Assembly (NCBI RefSeq): GCF_000429945.1
Contig: NZ_AUCV01000018.1
Coordinates: 57,142 to 121,141 of the forward strand
Source: Desulfogranum japonicum DSM 18378
Lineage (GTDB): Bacteria > Desulfobacterota > Desulfobulbia > Desulfobulbales > Desulfobulbaceae
Direction: 5' to 3'
DNA: 64,000 nucleotides
Position 1 is the first letter of the stretch. The number at the start of each line of letters is the position of its first letter. Positions 9,182 through 16,975 of this stretch are shown here, piece by piece. The position numbers and the translations under genes are program-made. The notes under the pieces are model-generated. The model had not been told where the DNA came from and ran no database searches. It saw only the letters and a program-made list of their open reading frames with translations.

Positions 9182-9313
9182 CTGTCGGAGAATTGTTATT
9201 TTTTCTCAGATTAAGGCATTGTCAGGAAATCATGCACAGCCATCCACTTGATATTGCGAGCATTGTTTTTCTAAAAACAACACATATATGAGAAAAAGAG
9301 CGTCCTCCGACAG
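9182..9313 (+). repeat. Family B inverted-repeat element, copy 1
   Basis: A 132-bp unit bounded by CTGTCGGAG and CTCCGACAG. Internal blocks TTTTTTCTCAGATTAAGGCA and GATATTGCGAGCATTG recur, in the opposite orientation, in the copy at 13143-13276. It is non-coding and MITE-like. Confidence 0.85.
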
Positions 9314-9361
9314 ATTATATGAACTCCTGGAAAGGGGTCTGAAAACATAGCGTACCGACTT

Positions 9362-10789
9362 TTACTGATCATTGAGCAGGAGATGTAACGTCGCCGGAGA
9401 CATATATTTTTCTGGGGAGTCTTCACCAAGAGTTGAACAGTTAACCAGGGAGCACAAGGCGTCATAGATTTGTATCCTTGGCCTGGTGAGACCGTTCCAA
9501 TCCGTGATATCCACGCCATTGTTACTGAGAGCCTGCATCATCTGAGCGTTGGAAACACCAGGGGATGCCTGGCGTATTAATGCAGCGGCTCCAGCCACAT
9601 GGGGAGCAGCCATGGAAGTCCCTGACATGCTTTTAGTACCCCCGCCAATGGCATCGGATACAATATTTACCCCAGGCGCAAAATACTTCACAGAGGTATG
9701 GCTGTTAGAAAAACGTGCCACGGTATCATCACTGTCCGTTGCCCCTACACTTATGACATTGGAAAGGCAGCCCGGGGCTGTGACTATCTGAGCTTCTCCA
9801 TTATTTCCTGCAATGGCCACAACAACGACATTTTTTGCTGTCAGATTTGCAACAGCCCTGTAGAGAGCCTGTGTCCAGGCATACGTGGAATCGCAGGTCT
9901 CAGAAAAAGTGGCATTGGTATACAGGCTCATGTTCACCACATCCAGACCAGGTCTGTTTATGTTGAGCCAGTCCAGAGCTCTCACAATATCTGAAGAGGA
10001 ATAAAAGCTGTTGTTACTGTCCAGCATTTTAACCATGGTGATTCCAGAGCCCGGAGCCACGCCCTTTGCCGAGATGTTTCCTCTGGAGGCAATAATTCCC
10101 GAAACATGGGTTCCATGACCGTGATCATCTTCCGCACTTCCAGCCCCTGTCTGAGATGCGGAACCATTTGGACAACATCCCCCGCCGGGATTGAAACAGA
10201 AACATTGTTCGGCAAGCAAGGCACTCTGCAGATCAGGATGATCACTATCCACACCCGAATCAAGGATGGCCACTTCAATCCCTTTGCCCGTTATACCAAG
10301 CTCGTGGATTTTATCTGCCGCAATAAGAGGAATACTGGAAGCCAGGCCACCACCTCCGTTATCTCGTTGTTCTATATCCTCCTCATAGACTCCACCGGAT
10401 ACATCGGGATCAATGGCACGAATAAGTTTATTGCCGTCTTTCAACAGGCTGTTCTTTTCAGCGCTAACAAATGCCGTGCTGGTAATCCACCCAGAAACGG
10501 CGGGAACTGTTGCAAATTTATGTACCAGACTGAAGCCCTCGGACAATGGGCCCAGTAATGCCTGTTCCTGAAGCTTTTGAACCAATTGCATCTGCTCTTC
10601 AACGGTGCCTGGCCAGGTCTCGTATTCAAGCATAATAACCACATAAATCCGGTCGTCTACGGTTTTAAGGGTTTGTCGATCTGTCTCAGCGGCCAGAATC
10701 CACGAACAGCTGCCAAAGAATACCCAGACCAAAAGAACCAAACCCTTTAGAGTATGGTTACATCGCTTTTTTCTCTTATTGCCCTGCAT
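9362..10789 (-). CDS. Secreted subtilisin-like serine protease (S8 family)
   Basis: 475 residues. A signal peptide (basic N-terminus, then GLVLLVWVFFGSCSWILAA) is followed by an I9-like propeptide region (about 40-125) and an S8 catalytic domain. The triad is intact: Asp near 177 in AILDSGVDSDHPD, His near 226 in GHGTHVSG, and Ser near 392 in SGTSMAAPHVAG. The oxyanion Asn lies in AIAGNNGE. A Cys-rich insert (CFCFNPGGGCC) follows the Asp motif and may form disulfides outside the cell. It probably degrades extracellular protein. No partner gene is adjacent. A second, signal-less subtilase is at 41535-42725. Confidence 0.92.
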   Translation of the reverse strand: MQGNKRKKRCNHTLKGLVLLVWVFFGSCSWILAAETDRQTLKTVDDRIYVVIMLEYETWPGTVEEQMQLVQKLQEQALLGPLSEGFSLVHKFATVPAVSGWITSTAFVSAEKNSLLKDGNKLIRAIDPDVSGGVYEEDIEQRDNGGGGLASSIPLIAADKIHELGITGKGIEVAILDSGVDSDHPDLQSALLAEQCFCFNPGGGCCPNGSASQTGAGSAEDDHGHGTHVSGIIASRGNISAKGVAPGSGITMVKMLDSNNSFYSSSDIVRALDWLNINRPGLDVVNMSLYTNATFSETCDSTYAWTQALYRAVANLTAKNVVVVAIAGNNGEAQIVTAPGCLSNVISVGATDSDDTVARFSNSHTSVKYFAPGVNIVSDAIGGGTKSMSGTSMAAPHVAGAAALIRQASPGVSNAQMMQALSNNGVDITDWNGLTRPRIQIYDALCSLVNCSTLGEDSPEKYMSPATLHLLLNDQ

Positions 10790-10849
10790 AATTCACTCCT
10801 GCAATGGGAAAACAAATTTTGCTCTTGAACGAACATCCTCATCAAAACG

Positions 10850-10875
10850 TAAGGGTCTCGGAAAATGATAAATTT
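10850..10875 (+). repeat. Family A terminal fragment
   Basis: TAAGGGTCTCGGAAAATGAT matches the terminal inverted repeat of family A elements, with nothing of the core. It lies 18 bp before a family C copy in the 320-bp region ahead of the roadblock operon. Confidence 0.5.
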
Positions 10876-10892
10876 GAAACGCCCCTGTATTT

Positions 10893-10969
10893 GTAACTGG
10901 TTACAGGGTGCCTGAGATTTTCGCAATCAGGCTGATCGTGGAAAAATCAGATAGCATGTGAGCAGTTAC
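10893..10969 (+). repeat. Family C inverted repeat, short copy
   Basis: Runs from GTAACTGGTTACAG to GAGCAGTTAC over 77 bp. It shares CTGAG.TTTTCGCAA.CAGGCTG and GGAAAAATCAG with the longer copy at 16803-16913. It sits upstream of the DUF4388/roadblock operon. Confidence 0.75.
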
Positions 10970-11109
10970 TGTTTTTTATCATCAAATTCTCAGAGAAAGT
11001 ATAAAAACTCTTCTATAGAACAGAAAGAATATGATAGGCTGATGTATATACAGTGTATTTTTTTGCCGTTACAGCCTACAGTTAAACTACTTTTACGCTT
11101 AAAATACCA

Positions 11110-11826
11110 ATGACGGATCACCAGATAGAACAACGAGCCAAGTCAATCGACGGTATTTCAATCTATGCGTTTCTGCAGATGCTCGAACACGAACGAAAAA
11201 GCTGTACTCTGGTTATCAACCAGGAAGACTCCGTCAGCTACATGTATCTCAAAGATGGGAGTCTGATTGATTCGCAACATGGCGACGAGCATGGGTTAGA
11301 TGCGGCTTTTGCAATTCTGGCCCTGGAGAATCCTACGTTTTACCTGACCAAATCAGAAGAAAGGATACAACGAATTACTCTGCCACTGGGACACATTCTC
11401 CTTGCTGCGTCCACGCAACATGATGAAAAGCAATACCAGACTTCTGGCAAAAAAACAGCTGCCGTGCGGCCTAAGTCATCAGTCAGCCCAGCCCTGGCAG
11501 CGATCATTGACAAAATCATCGCCATACCGGGTGTGCAGCACTATTATTTTTTAAATAAACAGGGCAAATTGATTGCGCAATCAAGCAAAAAACAGAAAAT
11601 GGGGGATTTTATTGCATATTGCATTGTCAGTGGCATTCAAATGCGCGAGGCTTTGGGGGCAAAGGGACTGCATAACATCAGAATAAAACTGCAAGATGAT
11701 ACCATGCTGCTGATCGTACCTGTCAGCGGCCTGACCATTGGTCTCCTTCTCAGTCAGGAGACTTCTCTTGCAGAGGTCTACTCCGGCTTGCGTAGTGCGT
11801 TAACCACCAAGACAACCAAATCTTAA
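11110..11826 (+). CDS. DUF4388 (PATAN) plus roadblock/LC7-like regulatory protein
   Basis: 238 residues, no signal or membrane segment. The N-terminal 100 residues look like a DUF4388/PATAN domain (ISIYAFLQMLEHERKSCTLV, then YMYLKDGSLIDSQHG), a module of bacterial signalling proteins linked to gliding and small-GTPase systems. The C-terminal part (about 130-235) resembles a roadblock/LC7 fold (IIDKIIAIPGVQHYYFLNKQ, then LIAQSS). Roadblock proteins of the MglB type act as GTPase partners. Only 14 bp separate its stop from the next gene, a second roadblock-like protein, so the two form an operon. No MglA-type GTPase is in the window. Function is inferred from domains only. Confidence 0.7.
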   Translation: MTDHQIEQRAKSIDGISIYAFLQMLEHERKSCTLVINQEDSVSYMYLKDGSLIDSQHGDEHGLDAAFAILALENPTFYLTKSEERIQRITLPLGHILLAASTQHDEKQYQTSGKKTAAVRPKSSVSPALAAIIDKIIAIPGVQHYYFLNKQGKLIAQSSKKQKMGDFIAYCIVSGIQMREALGAKGLHNIRIKLQDDTMLLIVPVSGLTIGLLLSQETSLAEVYSGLRSALTTKTTKS

Positions 11827-11840
11827 ATGGCCAGCCTGTT

Positions 11841-12491
11841 ATGCCTATAAAAAAATTACTTGATGAAATCTCAGTACTTCCCGGAGTAACCGGCTCATGT
11901 ATTTTTGATAAAGTTGAAGGCCCTCTCTGTACAAATTCAGATGTTAACATAGCCACTGACGTCCTTCTTCAAGTTGGTTCCTATCTCATTCGTATGCTTA
12001 AAATGGGGAGTATGCACGGCATGGAAATATCAGGAACCCACTACCGATTCGACACCTGTACAGTTGTCGGCACCCCCCTTGGTTCAGGAACCATACTGTT
12101 GACTATCTGTGATACCAAAGCCAACTGTTCCCTGGTCGCAACCACCGCAGCAATGCTGGCAGCAGACATGCAGGAGCAGCTGCAGAAGGAGGCGTTGGAA
12201 CCTGTAGTTTCTGAAGCTCCCCTCAAGGTCCAGCCTCCTATCGAGACTCCCGAAGCTCCCCCTCCGGAAAACGACCTCCAGGAACACTTTCTACAGATTG
12301 AAGAAGCTTTGGCCGTAGCTATTGGCCCGGTTGCAGGCATTGTTACCCAGGATTATATTGTGAAATGGCAAGAGCAGGGTCCTGCTGAGGCTTCCAGACT
12401 TAAAGAATTGATAGCCATGCTCTGTGATGAAATAAGCGACCCAGCATTGGCAGAGCAATTCACCGAGCAAGCCAGTGCAACTCTCCTGTAA
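11841..12491 (+). CDS. Roadblock/LC7-like protein with acidic C-terminal extension
   Basis: 216 residues. The first 110 residues look like a roadblock/LC7 domain (KKLLDEISVLPGVTGSCIFD, then ATDVLLQVGSYLIRMLKMG and SGTILLTICDTKANCSLV). A Glu/Pro-rich linker (about 118-145) leads to a C-terminal helical region (about 148-216, HFLQIEEALAVAIGPVAGIV) similar to tails seen in other regulators. It is translated directly after the DUF4388/roadblock gene. The pair may form a hetero-oligomer, as roadblock proteins do. No catalytic residues are apparent. Confidence 0.68.
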   Translation: MPIKKLLDEISVLPGVTGSCIFDKVEGPLCTNSDVNIATDVLLQVGSYLIRMLKMGSMHGMEISGTHYRFDTCTVVGTPLGSGTILLTICDTKANCSLVATTAAMLAADMQEQLQKEALEPVVSEAPLKVQPPIETPEAPPPENDLQEHFLQIEEALAVAIGPVAGIVTQDYIVKWQEQGPAEASRLKELIAMLCDEISDPALAEQFTEQASATLL

Positions 12492-12515
12492 ACATTTCCC
12501 AGCATTTTTTATGAA

Positions 12516-12618
12516 GTAACTGCTCACAGTGCATTCAATCTCCGTACTCAGTTACGTATGACTCAATACGCCCAACGAGCCGGTTTACGGAAATCTCAAC
12601 CACTCTGTAGGCAGTTAC
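12516..12618 (+). repeat. Family C inverted repeat, 103-bp copy
   Basis: GTAACTGCTCACAG at the left end and GTAGGCAGTTAC at the right end. The internal block GTTACGTATGACTCAATACG is nearly identical in the copy at 43024-43134. It fills most of the gap before the flavin-binding protein gene. Confidence 0.82.
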
Positions 12619-12667
12619 AAATGCTGTAGTGTATCGAAATACGCAGACTCCTACGAGTAGTTACTTT

Positions 12668-13138
12668 ATGAGAAGACAAGAAAAAGAAATTCACGATACC
12701 AACATCCTTTCAAAAATCATACGGCAATGTGATGTCCTCCGACTGGGGTTATCTGCAAACGACAGGCCCTACATCGTTCCGCTTTCATTTGGCTATGATG
12801 GCCAGGCTCTCTATTTTCATACAGCCACAGCGGGACTGAAAATTGATATGCTGACCGCCAACAATACAGTCTGCTTTGAATTTGAATCCAACGTCAGGAT
12901 TATCTCCAATGACACCAAGCCATGCAACTGGTCATTTTCTTTTCAGAGTGTAATTGGCTGGGGAGTTGCCAGAGAACAAACGTCAGAACCAGAGAAAAGG
13001 CATGGGTTGAGCTGTATCATGGCCCAGTATTCCGATGATAAATGGGATTTTACACATATCCCTTTGCAAAGCGTGCGGGTCTGGAAAATCCATATAGAAA
13101 AGATGACAGGAAAGCAGTCTCTGGATCACGCACACTAG
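12668..13138 (+). CDS. Pyridoxamine 5'-phosphate oxidase-family flavin-binding protein
   Basis: About 156 residues from the ATG at 12668; a GTG at 12629 would add 13 residues and has no better ribosome site. MRRQEKEIHDTNILSKIIRQ is followed by RPYIVPLSFGYDGQALYFHT, the split beta-barrel FMN-binding pattern of the PPOX/NimA-like family. These proteins reduce or bind flavins, nitroimidazoles or F420, but the substrate cannot be read from sequence. The gene stands alone: a family C repeat lies before it and a family B repeat directly after its stop. Confidence 0.85.
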   Translation: MRRQEKEIHDTNILSKIIRQCDVLRLGLSANDRPYIVPLSFGYDGQALYFHTATAGLKIDMLTANNTVCFEFESNVRIISNDTKPCNWSFSFQSVIGWGVAREQTSEPEKRHGLSCIMAQYSDDKWDFTHIPLQSVRVWKIHIEKMTGKQSLDHAH

Positions 13139-13142
13139 AAGC

Positions 13143-13276
13143 CTGTCGGAGAAAGCTCTTTTTCCGCCATATTTGTGTTATTTTTAGAAAATCAATGCTC
13201 GCAATATCAACCATATGACGGTGCCTGATTTCCGAAAAAATGCCTTAATCTGAGAAAAAAGAGAACTCTCCGACCA
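13143..13276 (-). repeat. Family B inverted-repeat element, copy 2
   Basis: A 134-bp copy inverted relative to 9182-9313. Its reverse complement shares TTTTTTCTCAGATTAAGGCA and GATATTGCGAGCATTG with that copy and ends in CTCCGACAG. It begins 5 bp after the stop codon of the flavin-binding protein gene. Confidence 0.85.
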
Positions 13277-13370
13277 AACTCTTAGTGCATGTGTATAAAT
13301 GAGACTGTTTATCCAAATCTAGGTAATCGATCGACAGGACTCGGAAAAAAACTTCATTGGCTGGCACAAA

Positions 13371-15026
13371 CTAAGAATGAGAATGTTCGTATACGCAGGT
13401 GCTGCGAGATACCCTTCTGCATACCGCTTCAGCAAGTTCCTGATATGAAAATGGCTGCTCAAGATAATTCTCTGCTTCCTCCTGCAGATCGTAGTATGGC
13501 AAAATACTCGCTGAATATCCGGCGGTAAAAAGGCAGGCAATATCCGGCAGAATCTCCCTTAATTTATAGTGCAGTGCGCGGCCGGTCATCCCGGGGATAA
13601 ACAAATCGGTAATGAGAAGATCTATCTTTTCACTGCGATGGCGAACCATCTCCAGCGCTTTCTCACCAGATTCTGCATAAACTACTTTATACCCAAACCG
13701 AGGCAGCATTACTTTAAACGTATCACGTATCGACTCAGCTGCAGCCACCACCAGTACCTGTTCCCCTTCTCCTCTGGGGAGATTCACTTCCTCCAGCCCA
13801 TGGTTAAGGTCTTCTGCAGAATAACTGGGAAGAAAAACTCCAACGCTGGTTCCAATATCAGGAGTGCTGCAGACTTCTATAAAGCCATTGTTCTGTTTGG
13901 CAACGCCATCAATACTTGACAAGCCCAGGCCGGAACCCATACCTTTTGATTTTGTAGAAAAAAACGGTTCGAATATCTGGTCAAGGGTTGCCGGGTCCAT
14001 GCCGGAACCTGTATCACTGACACTCAATTGTACATATGTTCCAGGTGTTATCAGAATATTACCGAACGGGTTATCCACTTCTATAAGAATGTCTCTTGTG
14101 CTTAACACAACGGTGCCGGTCTCTTCTATCGCATCCCGCGCATTGCGGCAGAGTGCCGTCAATATCTGATCAATCTGTAAAGGGTCTATATTGACCGCTG
14201 AAATGTTTTCTGACAGGCTATTTTTCAGCTTTATATCCTTACCAATGGTTTTCAGGAGCATATCCCATACACTGATCACACACTCATTTATATTGATAAC
14301 CCTGGGATGCACAATCTGTTTTCCGGCAAATGCCAGTAACTGCTCCAGCAGCGTTACAGACCGGCGAGCTGTGTTTTCAATTCCATCCAGTCGCTTATAC
14401 AGCGTTTTATCGGGCTCACAATACCTTTTTGCAAGTTCCACATGTCCCAGAATTGCAGCCAGCATATTACTGAAGTCATGTGATATGCCTCTGACAAGCC
14501 GGCATAAAGCCTTATTTTTTTGAGCATGGACAAGCTGATTCTGAAGTTTCTGCTGGGTTTCTTCAGCCTTCCTGCGGGCCGTAATATCTTTGATAATACA
14601 ATATGTCTGCTGGAACTCTCCGTTGATGTTCGTACCAACCCTTCCATCAAGATTCACCAATAGGAGCGAGCCATCTTTTCGTACCATCTCAAATTCAAAG
14701 CCCAAAATTTCACCAACAGCTTTAAGCTTGGGAAAATTCTTCTGAAACGGCTCTTTCCATTCCTGGCCCAGAAAATCGGCAAAATTTCTTCCGATTACTT
14801 CTTCTTTTTCATACCCCAGAGTATCCAGCCAGGCTTTGTTAATTGCAACCAGACAGCCTTTTTCATCCAGGCATTGATACCCAAGTGGTGAACGGTCGTA
14901 CAGTTCTCTCAGGTACATGTTTTCCTGAATAAGACTTTCATTCCGGCGTTCTAACTCTTCGATATATGCTCTGTATTTTGCGACTTCTGCCGAGCTGCAG
15001 GTTGCTTTGTTTTCAGACGATGACAT
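13371..15026 (-). CDS. PAS-domain hybrid histidine kinase with receiver
   Basis: 551 residues, apparently soluble. A short coiled-coil N-terminus (about 10-42) leads to a PAS/PAC domain (about 45-155). HisKA carries RGISHDFSNMLAAILG, with the acceptor His near 185. HATPase_c spans about 290-405 with VSDTGSGMD and GSGLGLSS. A C-terminal receiver (about 425-540) has its acceptor Asp near 473 in LLITDLFIPGMTG. The receiver lacks the usual acidic pair at its start (QVLVVAAAESIRD), so metal binding may be impaired. No output domain or partner regulator is adjacent. Signal unknown. Confidence 0.88.
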   Translation of the reverse strand: MSSSENKATCSSAEVAKYRAYIEELERRNESLIQENMYLRELYDRSPLGYQCLDEKGCLVAINKAWLDTLGYEKEEVIGRNFADFLGQEWKEPFQKNFPKLKAVGEILGFEFEMVRKDGSLLLVNLDGRVGTNINGEFQQTYCIIKDITARRKAEETQQKLQNQLVHAQKNKALCRLVRGISHDFSNMLAAILGHVELAKRYCEPDKTLYKRLDGIENTARRSVTLLEQLLAFAGKQIVHPRVININECVISVWDMLLKTIGKDIKLKNSLSENISAVNIDPLQIDQILTALCRNARDAIEETGTVVLSTRDILIEVDNPFGNILITPGTYVQLSVSDTGSGMDPATLDQIFEPFFSTKSKGMGSGLGLSSIDGVAKQNNGFIEVCSTPDIGTSVGVFLPSYSAEDLNHGLEEVNLPRGEGEQVLVVAAAESIRDTFKVMLPRFGYKVVYAESGEKALEMVRHRSEKIDLLITDLFIPGMTGRALHYKLREILPDIACLFTAGYSASILPYYDLQEEAENYLEQPFSYQELAEAVCRRVSRSTCVYEHSHS

Positions 15027-15359
15027 ACGAGGACCTTTTTCTCACAGCTACATAACCGTTATTTCGTCATATCCAAACACTTTGTAACGTGTATACCAGT
15101 CAGAGTGCTTTAGCTCAGTAAACTCCATATCACCCTGAAGCTGCAACAAAAATCATCACACAAAGCATCCCTGCGGCCGTTATTGGCCTTCCGAACATCT
15201 ACGAGCAAGGCTCTGAAAAAACGGCCCGAACCTCACCAGGCCGCATCCAGCAGTCTTTCAACAACTGGTCATCTTTATCCTTGTCTCTGCCCGCCAAAGA
15301 GTGCTAGTCTTTCGTGAATACAACACACAAATGCTCACTGAAGAACGGAGAAATGCATT
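15027..15359. other. Intergenic, nothing recognised
   Basis: About 330 bp between the divergent kinase and glycosyltransferase genes. No repeat of families A-D, hairpin with a T-run or protein-like frame was seen. Confidence 0.5.
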
Positions 15360-16052
15360 TTGGAAAACCCGGCTGAACTCTCTCTTATCATTCCTGCTTT
15401 AAACGAGGAGGATACTCTCCGCCGGCTCCTGCCCCAGTTGTTTGCGTTGGCGCCTTGTCCACAGGTCATTGTCAGTGATGGACAAAGTAAAGACAAAACT
15501 GCCAGTGTTGCCAGCGACTTAGGAGCAACGGTGGTTTCCGGCCCTCCCGGCAGAGGGGCGCAACTGAATCGCGGGGTTACACAGGCCTCTGGAAGCACAT
15601 TGTTTTTTCTCCATGCTGATTCCTTTTTCCCTGAACACAGTTATCACATGCTTCTTCAAACCCTCAGGGAAAGCCCGGAACTCGATGGCGGAGCTCTTCG
15701 TTTTTCCCTTGCCGGAACAGTTGGAGCATGGCCACGGATATATGAGCACATGGTACATATCCGTAACAGGACATTACAGTTACCTTACGGTGATCAGGGA
15801 TTTTTTCTCAGGACCCACCTCTGGGAAGATACAACGCAATTTGCAGACTGGCCACTCATGGAAGACGTTGAATGGTGGGAACGAATTCAACGGCAATATA
15901 CCATGCGAATATTGCCCTGGCCTCTCGTAACCTCAGCACGTCGATTTGAACAACGCGGCTACCTTACCAGTGCCGTGAGGAATCTCTCTACTATGGCCCG
16001 ATATAGATGGGGCACCTCTCCCTTCATACTTGCCAAGGAATATTATAAATGA
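15360..16052 (+). CDS. rSAM/selenodomain-associated transferase 2 (family 2 glycosyltransferase)
   Basis: 230 residues with a TTG start, supported by GGAG 9 bases upstream; no in-frame ATG is available. The GT-A fold starts LSLIIPALNEEDTLRRLLPQ and contains VSDGQSKDKT, GRGAQLNRGV and FLHADS, the signature of TIGR04283 proteins. The C-terminal part (PLMEDVEWWERI, then RRFEQRGYLTSAVRNLSTMA) also fits that family. Members usually occur with a partner transferase (here the next gene) and often with a radical SAM/selenodomain protein. Substrate is not established for the family. Confidence 0.88.
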   Translation: MENPAELSLIIPALNEEDTLRRLLPQLFALAPCPQVIVSDGQSKDKTASVASDLGATVVSGPPGRGAQLNRGVTQASGSTLFFLHADSFFPEHSYHMLLQTLRESPELDGGALRFSLAGTVGAWPRIYEHMVHIRNRTLQLPYGDQGFFLRTHLWEDTTQFADWPLMEDVEWWERIQRQYTMRILPWPLVTSARRFEQRGYLTSAVRNLSTMARYRWGTSPFILAKEYYK

Positions 16053-16095
16053 ACAAAACAAGGTTGAAGGAACAAGGCTCGCATATCAAAAACAC

Positions 16096-16806
16096 ATGCA
16101 AACCAGAAGCATGATATCTTCCCTGGGCACAGTGGTTTTTGCTCGCACGCCTCAAAACGTTGGCAAGAGCCGTCTGGCAAAAACCTGGAACCGCGCCGCA
16201 ACCGACACATTCTACCTCCATTGTCTCGACTGTGCTGCCCAATGGTTGCAGGAAGCAACAAATCATTCTGCAGGCTACTGGGCGCTCACAGGAGAAGGCT
16301 CCAGACAGGATATATTCTGGAAGAGCGGTAACATTCTTGAACAGGGTGCAGGCGGCCTGGGAGAACGTATGGCCAGTGTCTCTGCCCAACTCTTGAGACG
16401 ACACGATTTCTGGTGCCTGGTAGGCAGTGATATCCCCCAGATGCCTGCATTGACCGAGCTGGCACTCTGTGAACGCCTGCAACACTCCACCTTTGTATTT
16501 GGCCCTTCCCTTGACGGAGGTTTCTGGCTGGTCGCCGGGCGTCGGGCACTTCCCCTGGATATATGGACCACGGTTCCATACTCCTGTTCCAACACCCTGG
16601 AAAAAATGATTTCAGCCCTGATTACAAGAAATACAAAGTGGCAAATCGATACCAGCCTGCCTTTGCTTAATGATATCGATCATTACGCGGATCTCCTGTA
16701 TCTGTTCAAAACGTTACAAGAGATGCGCCCCTCTCTGTCCAGGCCCCAGAGCAGATTACTGGAATGGCTCGGCAATCAGCATATATTCACAGGAGAAGAA
16801 AAGTAA
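16096..16806 (+). CDS. rSAM/selenodomain-associated transferase 1 (DUF2064)
   Basis: About 236 residues. GTVVFARTPQNVGKSRLAKT is the nucleotidyl/glycosyl-transferase start typical of TIGR04282. LVGSDIPQMP and FGPSLDGGFWLV are its other conserved blocks, including the GSD metal site. The start is uncertain: TTG 16030 overlaps the previous gene, and ATGs occur at 16096 and 16111; I use 16096. It is translationally linked to transferase 2 (overlap or 43-bp gap). The usual radical SAM partner (ArsS-like) is not beside them. Confidence 0.85.
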   Translation: MQTRSMISSLGTVVFARTPQNVGKSRLAKTWNRAATDTFYLHCLDCAAQWLQEATNHSAGYWALTGEGSRQDIFWKSGNILEQGAGGLGERMASVSAQLLRRHDFWCLVGSDIPQMPALTELALCERLQHSTFVFGPSLDGGFWLVAGRRALPLDIWTTVPYSCSNTLEKMISALITRNTKWQIDTSLPLLNDIDHYADLLYLFKTLQEMRPSLSRPQSRLLEWLGNQHIFTGEEK

Positions 16807-16913
16807 CTGATCACAGGATGTCTGAGGTTTTCGCAAACAGGCTGGTGCAGTGTATTGGGTTATACTTCTGCCGGGCTTATCGAGGAAAAATCAGGTGCGC
16901 CGTTAGCAGTTAC
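16803..16913 (+). repeat. Family C inverted repeat, full 111-bp copy
   Basis: Starts GTAACTGATCACAG, overlapping the stop codon of the transferase gene, and ends GTTAGCAGTTAC. Its reverse complement aligns along its full length with 43024-43134 (same length). It lies in the convergent gap before the Na/Pi transporter gene. Confidence 0.85.
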
Positions 16914-16975
16914 CTGGATATTTTTTATTTTCTGGCCAACACCCTTGTTGACAGTTCAATCCGCTCAGGACCAAA

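Larger units (their letters stand above)
8669..9361. other. Non-coding interval between pheA and a subtilase gene
   Basis: About 690 bp with no convincing gene. It contains a terminator-like hairpin (9016-9051) and a full family B repeat (9182-9313). Short open frames here overlap the hairpin and lack ribosome sites. Confidence 0.6.
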
